From assembly GCA_027886175.1 (NCBI GenBank), contig JAJNNQ010000027.1, positions 10,306,001 through 10,370,000 of the forward strand: 64,000 nucleotides of DNA. The letters are read 5' to 3'. This DNA is from Phylloscopus collybita (Eukaryota; Chordata; Aves; Passeriformes; Phylloscopidae). The notes beneath the pieces were generated by a model. The model was not told where the DNA came from and did no database searches. It saw nothing but the letters and a program-made list of their open reading frames with translations. Numbering within the stretch: the stretch's first letter is position 1; the number at the start of each line of letters is the position of its first letter. Made by a program: the position numbers and the translations under genes. Positions 11,501 through 25,800 of the stretch are shown here, one piece after another.

Positions 11501-14500
11501 GATATCTCCCAGATGCAATATGCCAGCAGTTGGAAGTTTGTCTCCTTTTGTAGTGCCAGAGGTCTCCTTATAACTGACATCAGGAACGTGGGGTGGAGAC
11601 TTTGTTTTTCCATGGAAAGAGGCCACCGTTCGTGTCTAATGCTGTCTGCCTGCCAGTGGGCATATGCCTACCAAAGTTCCATACATATGAGGATATCTCC
11701 CAAATGCAATTTCCCACCAGATGAAAGTTTGTCTGCCCTTTTAATGCCAAAGGCCTCCTAGAAACTGACATGAAAAGCCTGGGTTGGAGACTTTGGTTTC
11801 CCATGGATATTGGCCAGCGTTCGTGTGTAATGCTGTCTGCCTGCCGCTGGACTTCTGCCTACTAAAATTCCACTAAAATTCTATACAAATGAGGATATCT
11901 CCCAGGTGCAATCTACCACCAGATGGAAGTTTGTCTGCCCTTGTAGTTCCAAAGGCCTCCTACAAACTGACATCAGGAACGTGAGGTGGAGACTTTGGTT
12001 TCCCATGGAAAAGGTCCATTGTTCGTGTCTAATGCTGTCTGCGTGCCACTGGGCTTCTGCCTGCTGAAATTCCATACAAATGAGGATATCTCCTCGATGC
12101 AATCAACCACCAGACGGAACTTTGTCTGCCCTTCTAGTGCCAAACGCCTCCTTCAAACTGACATCAGGATCCTGGATTGGAAACTTTGGTTTCCCATGGA
12201 AATGGGCCAGCGTTCGTGTCTAATGATGTGTGCCTGCCACGAGGCTTCTGCCTATTAAAATTCCACTAAAATTCCATACAAATGAAGATGTCTCCCATGT
12301 GCAATCTACCACCAGATGGAATTTTGTCTGCCCCTGTAGAGCCAAAGGCTTCCTACAAATTGACATCAGGAACCTGGGGCGGAGACTTTGGTTTCCCATT
12401 GAAAAGAACCACCGTTCCTGTCGAATGCTGTCTGCCTGGCACTGTGGTTATGACTGCTGATGTTCAATACAAATGAGGATATCTCCCAGGTGCAATCTAC
12501 CACCAGGTGGACGTTTGTTTGCCCTCCTTGTGCCAAAGGCCTCGTAAAAACTGACATCAGGAACGTGGGGTGGAGACTTTGGTTTCCCAAGGTAATGGGC
12601 CACTGTTTGCGGCTAATGCTGCCTGGAAGCCACTGGGCTTATGCCTACTAAAATTCCACTAAAATTCTACACAAATGAGGATATCTCCCAGGTGCAATCT
12701 ATAACCAGATGGAAGTTTGTCTGCCCTTGTAGTTCCAAACGCCTCCTAAAAACTGAAATCAGGAACGTGGGTTGGAGACTTTCTTCTCCCATGGAAATGG
12801 GCCACCGTTTGTGTCTAATGCTATGTGCCTGCCACTGGGCTTCTTCCTACTAAAATTCCACTAAAATTCCATAGAAATGAGGATATTTCCCAGGTGCAAT
12901 CTACCACCAGATGGAAGTTTCTCTGCCCTTATATTGGAAAACGCCTCCTACAAAGTGACATCAGCAATGTGGGGTGGAGGTTTTGGTTTCCCATGGAAAA
13001 GGTCCATTGTCCGTGTCTAATGCTGTCTGCCTGTCACTGGGGTTATGCCTGCTGAAATTCCTCACAAATGAAGATATCTCCCAGATGCAATATGCCAGCA
13101 GTTGGAAGTTTGTCTCCACTTATAGTGCCAGAGGCCTCCTAAAAACCGACATCAGGAACGTGGGTTGGAGACTTTGTTTTTCCATGGAAAGAGGCCACCG
13201 TTCGTGTCTAATGCTGTCTGCCTGCCAGTGGGCATAAGCCTACCAAAGTTCCATACATATGAGGATATCTCCCAAATGCAATTTCCCACCAGATGGAAGT
13301 TTGTTTGCCCTTGCAGTTCCAAACGCCTCCTAAAAACTGAAATCAGGAACGTGGGTTGGAGACTTTCTTCTCCCATGGAAATGGGCCAGCGTTCGTGTCT
13401 AATGATGTGTGCCTGCCACTAGGCTTCTGCCTATTAAAATTCCACTAAAATTCCATACAAATGAGGATGTCTCCCATGTGCAATCTACCACCAGATGGAA
13501 GTTTGTGTGCCCATTTAGAGCCAAAGGCTTCTAACAAACTGACATCAGGAACGTGCGGTGGAGACTTTGGTTTCCCATGGAAATGGGCCACGGTTTGTGT
13601 CTAATGCTATGTGCCTGCCACTGGGCTTATGCCTAGTAAAATCCCATACAAATGAGGATATCTCCCAGATGGAGTCTACCACCAGTTGAAAGTTTGTCTG
13701 CCCTTCTAATGCCAACGGCCTCCTACAAATTGACATCAGGAATCTGGAAAGGACGCTTTGGTTTCCCATGGAAAAGGGCCACCCTTGGTGTTTAATGCTG
13801 TCTGCCTGCCAGTGGGCATATGCCTACTAAAATTCCCTACAAATGAGGATATCTCCCAAATGCAATTTCCCACCAGATGGAAGTTTGTCTGCCCGTTTAA
13901 TGCCAAAGTCCTCCAACAACCTCACATCAGGAATGTGGGATGGGGACTTTGGTTTCCCTAGGAAACGGGCCACTGCTCCTGTCTAATTCTCTCTGCCTTC
14001 CGCTGGGATTCTGCCTACTAACATTCCACTAAAATTCCATAGAAATGAGGATATCTCCCAGGTGCAATCTACAACCAGATGGAAGTTTCTCTGCCCTTAT
14101 ATTGGAAAACGCCTCCTACAAAGTGACATTTGCAACATGGGGTGGAGATTTTGGTTTCCCATGGAAAAGGGCCCCTCTTTGTGTCTAATGCTGTCTACCT
14201 GTCACTGGGGTTATGCCTGTTGAAATTCCTCACAAATGAGGATATCTCCCCGGTGCAATCAACCACCAGATGGAAGTGTGTCTGCCCTTGTAGTGCCAAA
14301 AGCCTCCTTCAAACTGACATCAGGAACATAGTATGGATAATTTGTTTTTCCATGGAAAAGGGCCACCGTTCCTGTCTAATGCTGTCTGCCTGGCACTGTG
14401 GTTATGACTGCTGAAGTTCCTCACAAATGAGGATATCTCCCACACGGAATCTACCACCAGTTGGAAGTTTGTCTGCCCTTGTAGTGCCAAAGGACTCCTA

Positions 14501-15189
14501 AAAACTGACATCAGGAACAAGGGGTGGAGACATTGTTTTCCCATGGAAATGGACCACCGTTCGTGTCTAATGCTGTCTGCCTGCCACTGGGGTTATGCCT
14601 ACTAAAATTCCACTAAAATTCTATTCAAATGAGGATATCTCCCAGGTGCACTCTACCACCAGATGGAAGTTTGTCTGCCCTTGTAGGTCCTAAGGCCTCC
14701 TACAAACTGACATCAGGAACGTGAGATGGAGACTTTGGTTTCCCATGGAAAAGGTCCATTGTTCGTGTCTAATGCTGTCTGCCTACCAATGGGTTCCTGC
14801 CTGCTGAAATTCCATACAAATGAGGATATCTCCTCGATGCAATCAACCACCAGACGGAACTTTGTCGGCCCTTGTAGTGCCAAAGGCCTCCTACAAACTG
14901 ACATCCGGAACGTGGGGTGGAGACTTTGGTTTCCATGGAAAAGGGCCACCGTTCTTCTCTGATGCTGTCTGCTGGCCACTCGGCTTCTGCATACTAAAAT
15001 TCCAATAAAATTCCATACAAATAAGGATATCTCCATGATGGAATATACAACGAGATGGAATTTTGTAGACCTTGTAGTCCAAAGGCCTCCTGCAAACTGA
15101 CATCAGGAACGTGGGGTGGAGACTTTGGTTTTCCAAGGAAAAGGTCCACCGTTCCTGTCTAATGCTGTCTGCCTGTCACATGGCTTATG
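8563..15189 (+). repeat. 191/202-bp satellite, block B
   Basis: Plus-oriented satellite, about 34 monomers, lying between the two direct copies of block A. Parts are found inverted in the right half: 13,758-14,414 pairs with 46,273-46,929 (coordinate sum 60,687), and the monomer at 13,545-13,769 resembles 49,863-50,087. Many monomers belong to the 202-bp class, with two consecutive TAAAATTCCAC units. The longest open frames are under 115 codons and overlap on both strands, as expected for a tandem repeat without stops in phase. No gene is seen. Confidence 0.92.
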
Positions 15190-18100
15190 GCTGCAAAAAT
15201 TGCATACAAATGAGGATATCTCCCAGGTGCAATCTACCACCAGTTGGAAGTTTTTCTAACCTTGTAGTGCCAAAGGCCTCCTACCAACTGACATCAGGAG
15301 ACTGGGGTAGAGACCTTCGTGTCCCATGAAAAAGAGGCACCGTTTGTGTTTTATGCTCTCTGCCGATCATTTGGATTCTGCCTACTAAAATTCCACTAAA
15401 ATTCCATGCAAATGAGGATATCTATCACGTGCAATCTACCACCAGTTGGAAGTTTGTCTACCCTTATAGTGCCAAAAGCCTCGTATAAATTATCATCAGG
15501 AATGTGGGGTGGAGACTTTGGTTTCCCATGAAAAAGCCACCGTTCGTGTCTAATGCTGTCTGCCTGGCACTGGGCTTCTTCCTACTAAAATTTCACTAAA
15601 ATTCCATACAAATGAGGATATCTCCCTGGTTCAATCTACCACCAGATGAAAGTTCCTCTGCCTTTGTAGTGCCAAAAGCCTCGTATAAATTGACATCTTA
15701 AACCTAGGGTGGACACATAGGTTCCCATGGAAAAGGGTCACCGTTCGTGTCTAATGCTGTCTGCCTGCAACTGGGCATATGCCTGCAGAAATTCCATACA
15801 ACAGAGGATATCTCCAGGTGGAATCTATCAGCAGATGGAATTTTGTCTGCCCTTGTAGTGCCAAAGGCCTCCTACAAACTGACATCAGGCATGTGACATG
15901 GAGAATTTGGTTTCCCAAGGAAATGGACCACCGTTCGTGTCTAATGCTGTCTGCCAGACACTGGGCTTATGCCTACTAAAATTCCACTAAAATTCTATAC
16001 AAATGAGGATATCTCCCAGGTGCAATCTACCACCAGTTTGAAGTTTGCCTGCCCTTGTAGTTCCAAAGGCCTCCTACAAACTGACATCAGGAACGTGAGG
16101 TGGAGACTTTGGTTTCCCATGGAAAAGGTCCATTGTTCGTGTCTAATGCTGTCTGCCTGCCACTGGGCTTCTGCCTGCTGAAATTCCATACAAATGAGGG
16201 TATCTCCTCGATTCAATTAACCACAAGACGGAACATTGTCTGCCCTTGTAGTGCCAAAGGCCTCCTACAAACTGACATCAGGAACCTGGAGTTGAAACTT
16301 TGCGTTCCCTTGGAAATGGGCCAGCGTTCGTGTCTAATGATGTGTGCCTACAACTAGGCTTCTGCCTATTAAAATTCCACTAAAATACCATACAAATGAG
16401 GATGTCTCCCAGGTGCAATCTAAACCAGATGGATGTTTCTCTGCCCTTGTATTGCCAAAGGCCTCCTAAAAACTGACAGCAGGAAAGTGCGGTGAAGACT
16501 TTCTTTTCGCATGGAAATGGGCCACCGTTTGTGTCTAATCCTATGTGCCTGCCACTGGGCTTCTTCCTACTAAAATTCCACTAATATTCCATGGAAATGA
16601 GGATATCTCCCAGGTGCAATCTACCACCAGATGGAAGTTTTTCTGCCCTTGTAGTTCCAAACACCTCTTACAAACTGACATCAAGAACGTGGGGTGGAGA
16701 CTTTGGTTTCCCATGGAAAAGGGCCACCGTTCGTGTCTAATGCTGTCTGCCTGCCCCTGTTGTTACGCCTGCTGAAATTCCTCACAAATGAATATATCTC
16801 CCAGATGGAGTCTACCACCAGTTGGAAGTTTGTCTGCTCTTGTAGTGCAAAAGTCCTCCTATAAACGGACATAAGGCACGTGGTGTGGAGACTTTGGTTT
16901 CCCATGGAAATGGGCCACCGTTGGTGTTTAATGCTGTCTACCTGCCACTGGGCTTCTGCCTACTTTAATTCCACTAAAATTCCATACAAATGAGGATATC
17001 TCCAACACGCAATATGCCACCAGTTGGAAGTTTGTCTGTTCTTGTAGTGCAAAAGGCCTCCTAAAAACTGACATCAGGAAGCTGGCCTGGAGACTTTGTT
17101 TTCCCCTGGAAAACGGCCACTATTCATGTCTAATTCTGTGTGCCTGCAGCTGGGATTCTGCGTACTAAAATTCCTCTAAAATTCTATACAAATGGGAATA
17201 TTTCGCAGGTGCAATCCTCCCCCAGTTTGAAGTTTCTCTGCCCTTGTAGTGCAAAAGGGCTCCTATAAACTGACATCTGAAACATAGGATGGATAATTTG
17301 ATTTCCCATGGAAAAAGGTCACTGTTCATGCCTAATGCTGTGTGCCTGCCACTGGGAGTATGCCTGCAAAAACTCAATACAAATGAGGATATCTCGCAGA
17401 TGCAATTTACCATGAGGTGGAAGTTTGTCTGCCCTTGTAGTGGCAAAAGCCCCCTAAAAAACTGACATCAGGAACCAGGCGTGGAGACTTTGGTTTCCAA
17501 TGGAAAAGGACCACCGTTCGTATCTAATGCTGTCTGCCTGGCACTGTGGTGATGACTGCTGAAGTTCCATACAAATGAGGATATCTCCCAGGTGCAATCT
17601 ACCACCAGGTGGAACTTTGTCTGCCCTTGTAGTGCCAAAGGCCTCCAAAAAACGGACATCAGGAACGTGGGGTGAAGACTTTGGTTTCCCATGGAAAAGG
17701 TCCACCGTTTGTTTCTAATGCTGTCTGCCTGGCTTTGAGATTATGAGTGCTGAAGTTCCATACAAATGAGGATATCTCCCAGGTGCAATCTACCACCAGG
17801 TGGAAGTTTGTCTGCCCTTGTATTGCCAACGGCCTCCTAGAAACGGACATCAGGAACGTGGGGTGGAGACTTTGGTTTCCCATGGAAATGGGCCACCGTT
17901 CGTGTCTAATGCTGTCTGCCTGCCACTTGGTTTCTTCCTATTAATATTCCACTAAAATTCCATAGAAATAAGGATATATCCCAGGTGCAATCTACAACCA
18001 GATGGAAGATTCTCTGCCCTTGTTGTACCAAAGCCCTCCTAAAAAACTGACATCCGGAACCATGGGTGGAGACTTTGATTTCCCATGGAAAAGGACCAGC

Positions 18101-21100
18101 GTTCATGTCTAATGCTGTCTGCCTGCCAATGAGCTTCTGCCTGCTGAAATTCCAAAAAAAATTTGGAAATCTCTCCGATGTAATCAACCACCTGACGGAA
18201 GTTTGTCTGCCCCTGTAGAGCCAAAGGCCTCCTACAAATTGACATGAGGAGCCTGGAGTGGAGACTTTGGTTTCCCATGGAAAAGGGCCAGCGTTCGTGT
18301 CTAATGCTGTCTGCCCGCCACTGGGTTGTGGCTACAGAAATTACATACAAATGAGGATATCTCCCAGATTCAATATGCCACCAGTTGGAAGTTTGTCTGT
18401 TCTTGTAGTGCAAAAGGCCTCCTAAAAACAGACATCAGGAACCTGGCCTGGAGACTTTGGTTTCCCCTGGAAAAGGGCCACTATTCATGTCTAATTCTGT
18501 CTGCCTGCCACTGGGATTCTGCGTACTAAAATTCCTCTAAAATTCTATACAAATGAGAATATCTCGCAGGTGCAATCTACCCCCGGTTTGAAGTTTCTCT
18601 GCCCTTGTATTGCCAAAGGTCTCCTATAAAATGACATCTGAAACGTAGGATGGATAATTTGGTTTCCCATGAAAAAGAGCCACTGTTCATGCCTAATGCT
18701 GTGTGCCTGCCACTGGGCGTATGCCTCCTAAAATTCCATACAAGTGAGGATATCTCCCAGATGCAATTTACCACCAGATGGAAGATTGTCTGCCCTTGTA
18801 GTGGCAAAGGCCTCCTAAAAAACTGACATCAGGAACCAGGGGTGGAGACTTTGGTTTCCCATGGGAAAGGACCACCGTTTGTGTCTAATGCAATGTGCCT
18901 GCCACTGGGCTTATGCCTAGTGAAATTCCATACAAATGAGGATATCTCCCAGATGGAATCTACAACCAGTCGGAAATTAGTCTGCCCTTATAGTGCCAAA
19001 TGCCTCCTACAAACTGACATCAGGAACGTGGGATGGAGACTTTGTTTCCAATGGAAAAGGGGTACCGTTCCTGTCTAATGCTGTCTGCCTGCCACTGGGT
19101 TACGCCTGCTGAAATTCCTCACAAATGAGGCTATCTCCCAGATGGAATCTACCACCAGTTCGAAGTTTGTTTGCCCTTGTAGTGCCAAAGGCCTCCTAAA
19201 AACTGACATCAGGAACCTGGGGTGGAGACATCGGTTTCCCATGAAAAAGGTCCACCGTTCGTGTCCTATGCTGTCTGCCTGCCACTGATCTTCTGCCTGC
19301 TGAAATTCCATACAAATGAGGATATCTCCTCAATGCAATCAACCACCAGACGGAACTTTGTCTGCCCTTGTAGTGCCAAAGGCCTCCTACATACTGACAT
19401 CAGGAACCTGGAGTGGAGACTTTGGTTTCCCATGGAAATGCGACAGCGTTCGTGTCTAATGATGTTTGCCTGCCACTAGGATTCTGCCTATTAAAATTAC
19501 AATAAAATTCCATACCATTGAAGATGCCTCTCACGTGCAATCTAACACCAAATGGAAGTTTGTCTGCTCCTGTAGAGCAAAAGGCTTCCTACAAAATGAC
19601 ATCAAGAAGCTGGGGCAGAGACTTTGGTTTCCCATGGCAAAGGGCCACGGTTCCTGTCTAATGCTGTCTGCCTGCCAGTGGGCTTATGCCTACTAAAATT
19701 ACATACAAATGAGGATATCTCCCAGATGCAATATGCCACCAGTTGGAAGTTTGTCTCCTCTTGTAGTGCCAGAGGCCTCCTAGAAAATGACATCAGGAAC
19801 CTGGGGTGGAGACTTTGGTTTCCCATGGAAATGGGCCACTATTCATGTCTAATTTTTTCTGCCTGCCGCTGGGATTCTGCCTACTAAAATTCCACTAAAA
19901 TTCCATGCAAATGCGAATATCTCCCGGGTGCAATCAAACACCAGATGGAAGTTTCTCTGCCCTTGTATTGCCAAAGACCTCCTTCAAACTGACATCAGGA
20001 ACATAGGATGGATAATTTGTCTTTCCATGGAAAAGGACCACCGTTCCTGTCTAATGCTGTCTGCCTGGCACTGTGGTTATGACTGCTGAAGTTCCATACA
20101 AATGAGGATATCTCCCAGATGCAATATGCCACCAGATGGAAGTTTGTCTGCTCTAGCAGTGCCAAAGGCCTCCTTCAAACTGACATTCGGAACCTGGCCT
20201 GGAGACATTGGTTTCCTACGGAAAAGGTCCACCGTTCATTTTTAATGCGGTCGGTCTGCAACTGGGATTCTGAGTACTATAATTCCACTAAAATTCTATA
20301 CAAATGAGGATATCTCCCAGGTGCAATCTACCACCAGATGTTAGTTTGTCTGCTCTTGCAGTGCCAAAGGCCTCCTTTATACTGACATTCGGAACCTGGC
20401 CTGGAGACTTTGGTTTCCTATGGAAAAGGCCCACCGTTCGTGTTTAATTCTCTCTGTCTGCAACTGGGCTTCTGAGTACTAAAATACCACTAAAATTCCA
20501 TACAAATAAGGACATCTACGAGGTGCGATCCACCACAAGATGGAAGTTTGTCTGCCCTTGTAGTGCCAAAGGCCTCCTACAAACTGACATCAGGAGCCTG
20601 GGTTGGAGACTTTGTTTTCCCATGGAAAAGGGCCACCGTTCGTGTCTAATGCTGTCTGCCTGCCACTGGGCTTCTATCTGCTGAAATTCCATACAAATGA
20701 GGATATCTTCCCGATGCAATCAACCACCAGACGGAAGTTTCTCTGCCCTTGTACTGTCAATGGCCTACTAAAACCTGACATCGGGAACGTGGTGTGGAGA
20801 CTTTGGCTTCCCTAGGAAAAGGACCACCGTTCCTGTCTAATGCGGTCTGCCTGGCACTGTGGTTATGACTGCTGAAGGTCCATACAAATGAGGATATCTC
20901 CCAGGAGGAATCTACCACCAGGTGGAAGTTTGTCTGCCCTTGTAGTGCCAAAGGCCTCCTAGTAACGGACATCAGGAATGTGGGGTGGAGACTTTGGTTT
21001 CCCTATAAAAATGGGCCACCGTTCGTGTCTAATGCTGTCTGCCTGCCACTGGGGATCTTCGTAATAAAATTCCAATAAAATTCCATAGAAATGAGGATAA

Positions 21101-22859
21101 CTCCCAGGTGCAATCTACCACCAGATGGAAGTTTTTCTGCCTTTATGTTGGAAAAGGCCTCCTACAAAGTGACATCAGCAATGAGCGCGGAGATTTGGGT
21201 TTCCCATGGAAATCGGCCACCTTTCGTGTCTAATGGTGTCTGCCTGCCACTGGGATTATGCCTTGTAAAATCCCATAAAAATGAGGATATCTTCCAGATA
21301 GAGTCTACCACCAGATGAAAGTTTGTCTGCCCTTGTAATGCCAATGGCCTCCTACACACTGACATATGGATTCTGGAGAGGACGCTTTGGTTTCCCATGG
21401 AAAAGGGGCACCTTGGTGTTTAATGCTGTCTCCTTGCCACTGGGCTTATGACTACTGAAATTACATACAAATGAGGATATCTCCCTAAACAAAATTTCCC
21501 ACCAGATGGAAGTTTGTCTGCCCTTTTAATGCCAAAGGCCTACTAAAAACTGACATCAGGAGCCTGGGTTGGAGACTTTGTTTTCCCATGGAAAAGGGCC
21601 ACCGTTCCTCTCTAATGCTGTCTACCTGCCACTGGGCTTTTACCTGCTGAAATTCCATACAAATGAGGATATCTCCCCGATGCAATCAACCACCAGACGG
21701 AAGTTTGTCTGCCCTTGTAGTGACAATAGCCTCCTAGAAACGGACATCAGGAACGTGGGGTGGAGACTTTGGTTTCCCATAGAAATGGGCCATTGTTCGT
21801 GTCTAATGCTGTCTGCCTGCCACTGTGCTTCTTCCTACTAAAATTCCACTAAAACTCCATAGAAATGAGGATATCTCCCAGGTGCAATCTACAACCAGAT
21901 GGAAGTTTCTCTGCCCTTATATTGGAAAACGCCTCCTACAAAGTGACAGAAGCAACGTGGGGTGGAGATTTTGGTTTCCCATGGAAAAGGGCCACTGTTC
22001 GTGTCTAATCCTCTCTGCCTGCCACTGGGGTTATGCCTGCTGAAATTCCTCACAAATGAGGATATCTCCCAGATAGAATCCACCACCAGTTCGAAATTTG
22101 TTTACCCTTCTAGTGCCAAAGGTCTCCTAAAAACTGACATCAGGAGCCTATTGTGGAGACTTTGGTTTCTCATGGAAATGGGCCACCGTTCATGTCTAAT
22201 AATGTCTGTCGGCCATTGGGCTTCTACCTACGAAAATTCCACTGAAATTCCATACAAATGAAGATATCTCCCGGGTGCAGTCTATCGCCAGATATAAGTT
22301 TTTCTGCCCTTGTATTTCCAAAGGCCTTCTACAAACTGACATGAGGAGCCAGGAGTGGAGACTTTGGTTTCCCATGGATATGGGCCAGCGTTCGTGTGTA
22401 AAGCAGTCTGCCTGCCGCTGGATTTCTGCCTACTTTAATACCACTAAAATTCCATAAAAATGAGGATATCTCCCAGGTGCAATCTACCACGAGATGGAAG
22501 TTTTTCTGCCCTTGTACTTCCAAACGCCTCTTACAAACTAACATCAGGAACGTGGGGTAGAGACTTCGGTTTCCCATGGAAAACGGTCACCGTTTGTGTC
22601 TAATGCAGTCTTCCTGCCACTGGGGTTATGCCTGCTGAAATTCCTCACAAATGAGGATATCTCCCACACGGAATCTACCACCAATTGGAAGTTTGTCTGC
22701 CCTTGTAGTGCCAAAGGCCTCCTACAAACTGACATCAGGCACGTAAGATGGAGACTTTGGTTTCCCAAGGAAATGGACCACCGTTCGTACCTAATGCTCT
22801 CTGCCAGACACTGGGCTTATGCCTACTAAATTTCCACTAAAATTCTATACAAATGAGGA
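15190..22859 (+). repeat. 191/202-bp satellite, block A' (left core palindrome arm)
   Basis: Plus-oriented satellite of about 39 monomers. It is a direct, diverged copy of block A and, from about 15,590, the left arm of the core palindrome. From 15,590 to about 20,310 it pairs with 33,730-38,450 at a constant coordinate sum of 54,040, showing almost no net indels. From 20,516 to 20,815 the sum is 54,242, which is one 202-bp monomer different. From 21,569 to 22,859 it is 53,077. The block ends at AAATGAGGA, where the 499-bp repeat begins. No gene is seen. Confidence 0.93.
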
Positions 22860-25800
22860 CTCTCCCAGCACAGTGCAGAGTCCCCGTGGCTAGTTCCTTG
22901 AAATACCTTTCCTGGCAGCAGCCCAGAGCTGTACTGAGTGCAGCAGGTGTCAGGCAGTCTCCTCTCGCCGTGTAGGTGCTTCTGTTTTGTGTTTGCAGCG
23001 TGCAGAGAAGCCCGCGTGCTTGCTGCTGCTTCCAGCAAGCCAAAACGCTTTTGCAGCCACTTTCCTGCCTTTTCCACAACAGGGTCACTGTCTAGCTGAT
23101 TTACAGTTGCCTCTGCGTAGAGCAGCTAGAGGAGCAGCTGTGCCGGCTTTCCTGTGCTTCTGCATAGCAGAGCTGTCAAGAACGAGAAGCTGCGTTTTGC
23201 CGAGAAAGCAGCGCTTCGCGGAAGCACAGCCAGCGGCGTCTTCGGTACAGCCGCAGCTTGTGCGGAGAAGCGAAAGAGAGCCGGGGAAGAACGTGGAAAG
23301 CCGAACTCGGTCGCTGCAAGCGGGTGCTGGCGAACAGCTTCTGGTCACCTTGTAGAAACTGTCCCAGCACAGTGCAGAGTCCCCGTGGCTAGTTCCTTGA
23401 AATACCTTTCCTGGCAGCAGCCCAGAGCTGTACTGAGTGCAGCAGGTGTCAGGCAGTCTCCTCTCGCCGTGTACGTGCTTCTCTTTTGTGTTTGCAGCGT
23501 GCAGAGAAGTCCGCGTGCTTGCTGCTGCTTCCAGCAAGCCAAAAGGCTTTTGCAGCCACTTTCCTGCCTTTTCCACAACAGGATCACTGTCTAGCTGATT
23601 TACAGTTGCCTCTGCGTAGAGCAGCTAGAGGAGCAGCTGTGCCGGCTTTCCTGTGCTTCTGCATAGCAGAGCTGTCAAGAACGAGAAGCTGCGTTTTGCC
23701 GAGAAAGCAGCGCTTCGCGGAAGCACAGCCAGCGGCGTCTTCGGTACAGCCGCAGCTTGTGCGGAGAAGCGAAAGAGAATCGGGGAAGAACGTGGAAAGC
23801 CGAACTCGGTCGCTGCAAGCGGGTGCTGGCGAACAGCGTCTGGTCACCTTGTAGAAACTGTCCCAGCACAGTGCAGAGTCCCCGTGGCTAGTTCCTTGAA
23901 ATACCTTTCCTGGCAGCAGCCCAGAGCTGTACTGAGTGCAGCAGGTGTCAGGCCGTCTCCTCTCGCCGTGTAGGTGCTTCTGTTTTGTGTTTGCAGCGTG
24001 CAGAGAAGCCCGCGTGCTTGCTGCTGCTTCCAGCAAGCCAAAACGCTTTTGCAGCCACTTTCCTGCCTTTTCCACAACAGGATCACTGTCTAGCTGATTT
24101 ACAGTTGCCTCTGCGTAGAGCAGCTAGAGGAGCAGCTGTGCCGGCTTTCCTGTGCTTCTGCATAGCAGAGCTGTCAATAACGAGAAGCTGCATTTTGCCG
24201 AGAAAGCAGCGCTTCGCGGAAGCACAGCCAGCGGCGTCTTCGGTACAGCCGCAGCTTGTGCGGAGAAGCGAAAGAGAGCCGGGGAAGAACGTGGAAAGCC
24301 GAACTCGGTCGCTGCAAGCGGCTGCTGGCGAACAGCTTCTGGTCACCTTGTAGAAACTCTCCCAGCACAGTGCAGAGTCCCCGTGGCTAGTTCCTTGAAA
24401 TACCTTTCCTGGCAGCAGCCCAGAGCTGTACTGAGTGCAGCAGGTGTCAGGCAGTCTCCTCTCGCCGTGTAGGTGCTTCTGTTTTGTGTTTGCAGCGTGC
24501 AGAGAAGCCCGCGTGCTTGCTGCTGCTTCCAGCAAGCCAAAACGCTTTTGCAGCCACTTTCCTGCCTTTTCCACAACAGGATCACTGTCTAGCTGATTTA
24601 CAGTTGCCTCTGCGTAGAGCAGCTAGAGGAGCAGCTCTGCCGGCTTTCCTGTGCTTCTGCATAGCAGAGCTGTCAAGAACGAGAAGCTGCGTTTTGCCGA
24701 GAAAGCAGCGCTTCGCGGAAGCACAGCCAGCGGCGTCTTCGGTACAGCCACAGCTTGTGCGGAGAAGCGAAAGAGAATCGGGGAAGAACGTGGAAAGCCG
24801 AACTCGGTCGCTGCAAGCGGGTGCTGGCGAACAGCTTCTGGTCACCTTGTAGAAACTGTCCCAGCACAGTGCAGAGTCCCCGTGGCTAGTTCCTTGAAAT
24901 ACCTTTCCTGGCAGCAGCCCAGAGCTGTACTGAGTGCAGCAGGTGTCAGGCAGTCTCCTCTCGCCGTGTAGGTGCTTCTGTTTTGTGTTTCCACCGTACA
25001 GCGAAGCCCTCGTTCTTGCTGCTGCTTCCAGCAAGCCAAAACGCTTTTGCAGCCACTTTCCTGCCTTTTCCACAACAGGATCACTGTCTAGCTGATTTAC
25101 AGTTGCCTCTGCGTAGAGCAGCTAGAGGAGCAGCTCTGCCGGCTTTCCTGTGCTTCTGCATAGCAGAGCTGTCAAGAACGAGAAGCTGCGTTTTGCCGAG
25201 AAAGCAGCGCTTCGCGGAAGCACAGCCAGCGGCGTCTTCGGTACAGCCGCAGCTTGTGCGGAGAAGCGAAAGAGAGCCGGGGAAGAACGTGGAAAGCCGA
25301 ACTCGGTCGCTGCAAGCGGGTGCTGGCGAACAGCTTCTGGTCACCTTGTAGAAACTGTCCCAGCACAGTGCAGAGTCCCCGTGGCTAGTTCCTTGAAATA
25401 CCTTTCCTGGCAGCAGCCCAGAGCTGTACTGAGTGCAGCAGGTGTCAGGCAGTCTCCTCTCGCCGTGTACGTGCTTCTGTTTTGTGTTTGCAGCGTGCAG
25501 AGAAGCCCGCGTGCTTGCTGCTGCTTCCAGCAAGCCAAAACGCTTTTGCAGCCACTTTCCTGCCTTTTCCACAACAGGATCACTGTCTAGCTGATTTACA
25601 GTTGCCTCTGCGTAGAGCAGCTAGAGGAGCAGCTCTGCCGGCTTTCCTGTGCTTCTGCATAGCAGAGCTGTCAAGAACGAGAAGCTGCGTTTTGCCGAGA
25701 AAGCAGCGCTTCGCGGAAGCACAGCCAGCGGCGTCTTCGGTACAGCCGCAGCTTGTGCGGAGAAGCGAAAGAGAGCCGGGGAAGAACGTGGAAAGCCGAA

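Noticed and set aside
23240..23256. CTTCGGTACAGCCGCAG in each 499-bp unit as a CENP-B box
   Set aside because: It matches the TTCG....A..CG part of the core but lacks the final GG, and CENP-B boxes are mainly a mammalian feature. With many units this is one motif copied, not repeated evidence.
23480..23505. TTTTGTGTTTGCAG in the 499-bp unit as a splice acceptor of a real exon
   Set aside because: Sequence resembles a pyrimidine-rich acceptor, but no matching donor, start codon context or recognisable exon product is seen, and it is repeated in every unit on both array strands.
23085..23576. 163-codon (minus) and 122-146-codon (plus) open frames in each 499-bp unit as a tandem gene family
   Set aside because: Frames on opposite strands overlap over the same DNA, unit differences often change amino acids, no recognised domain is present, and openness is explained by recent copying.
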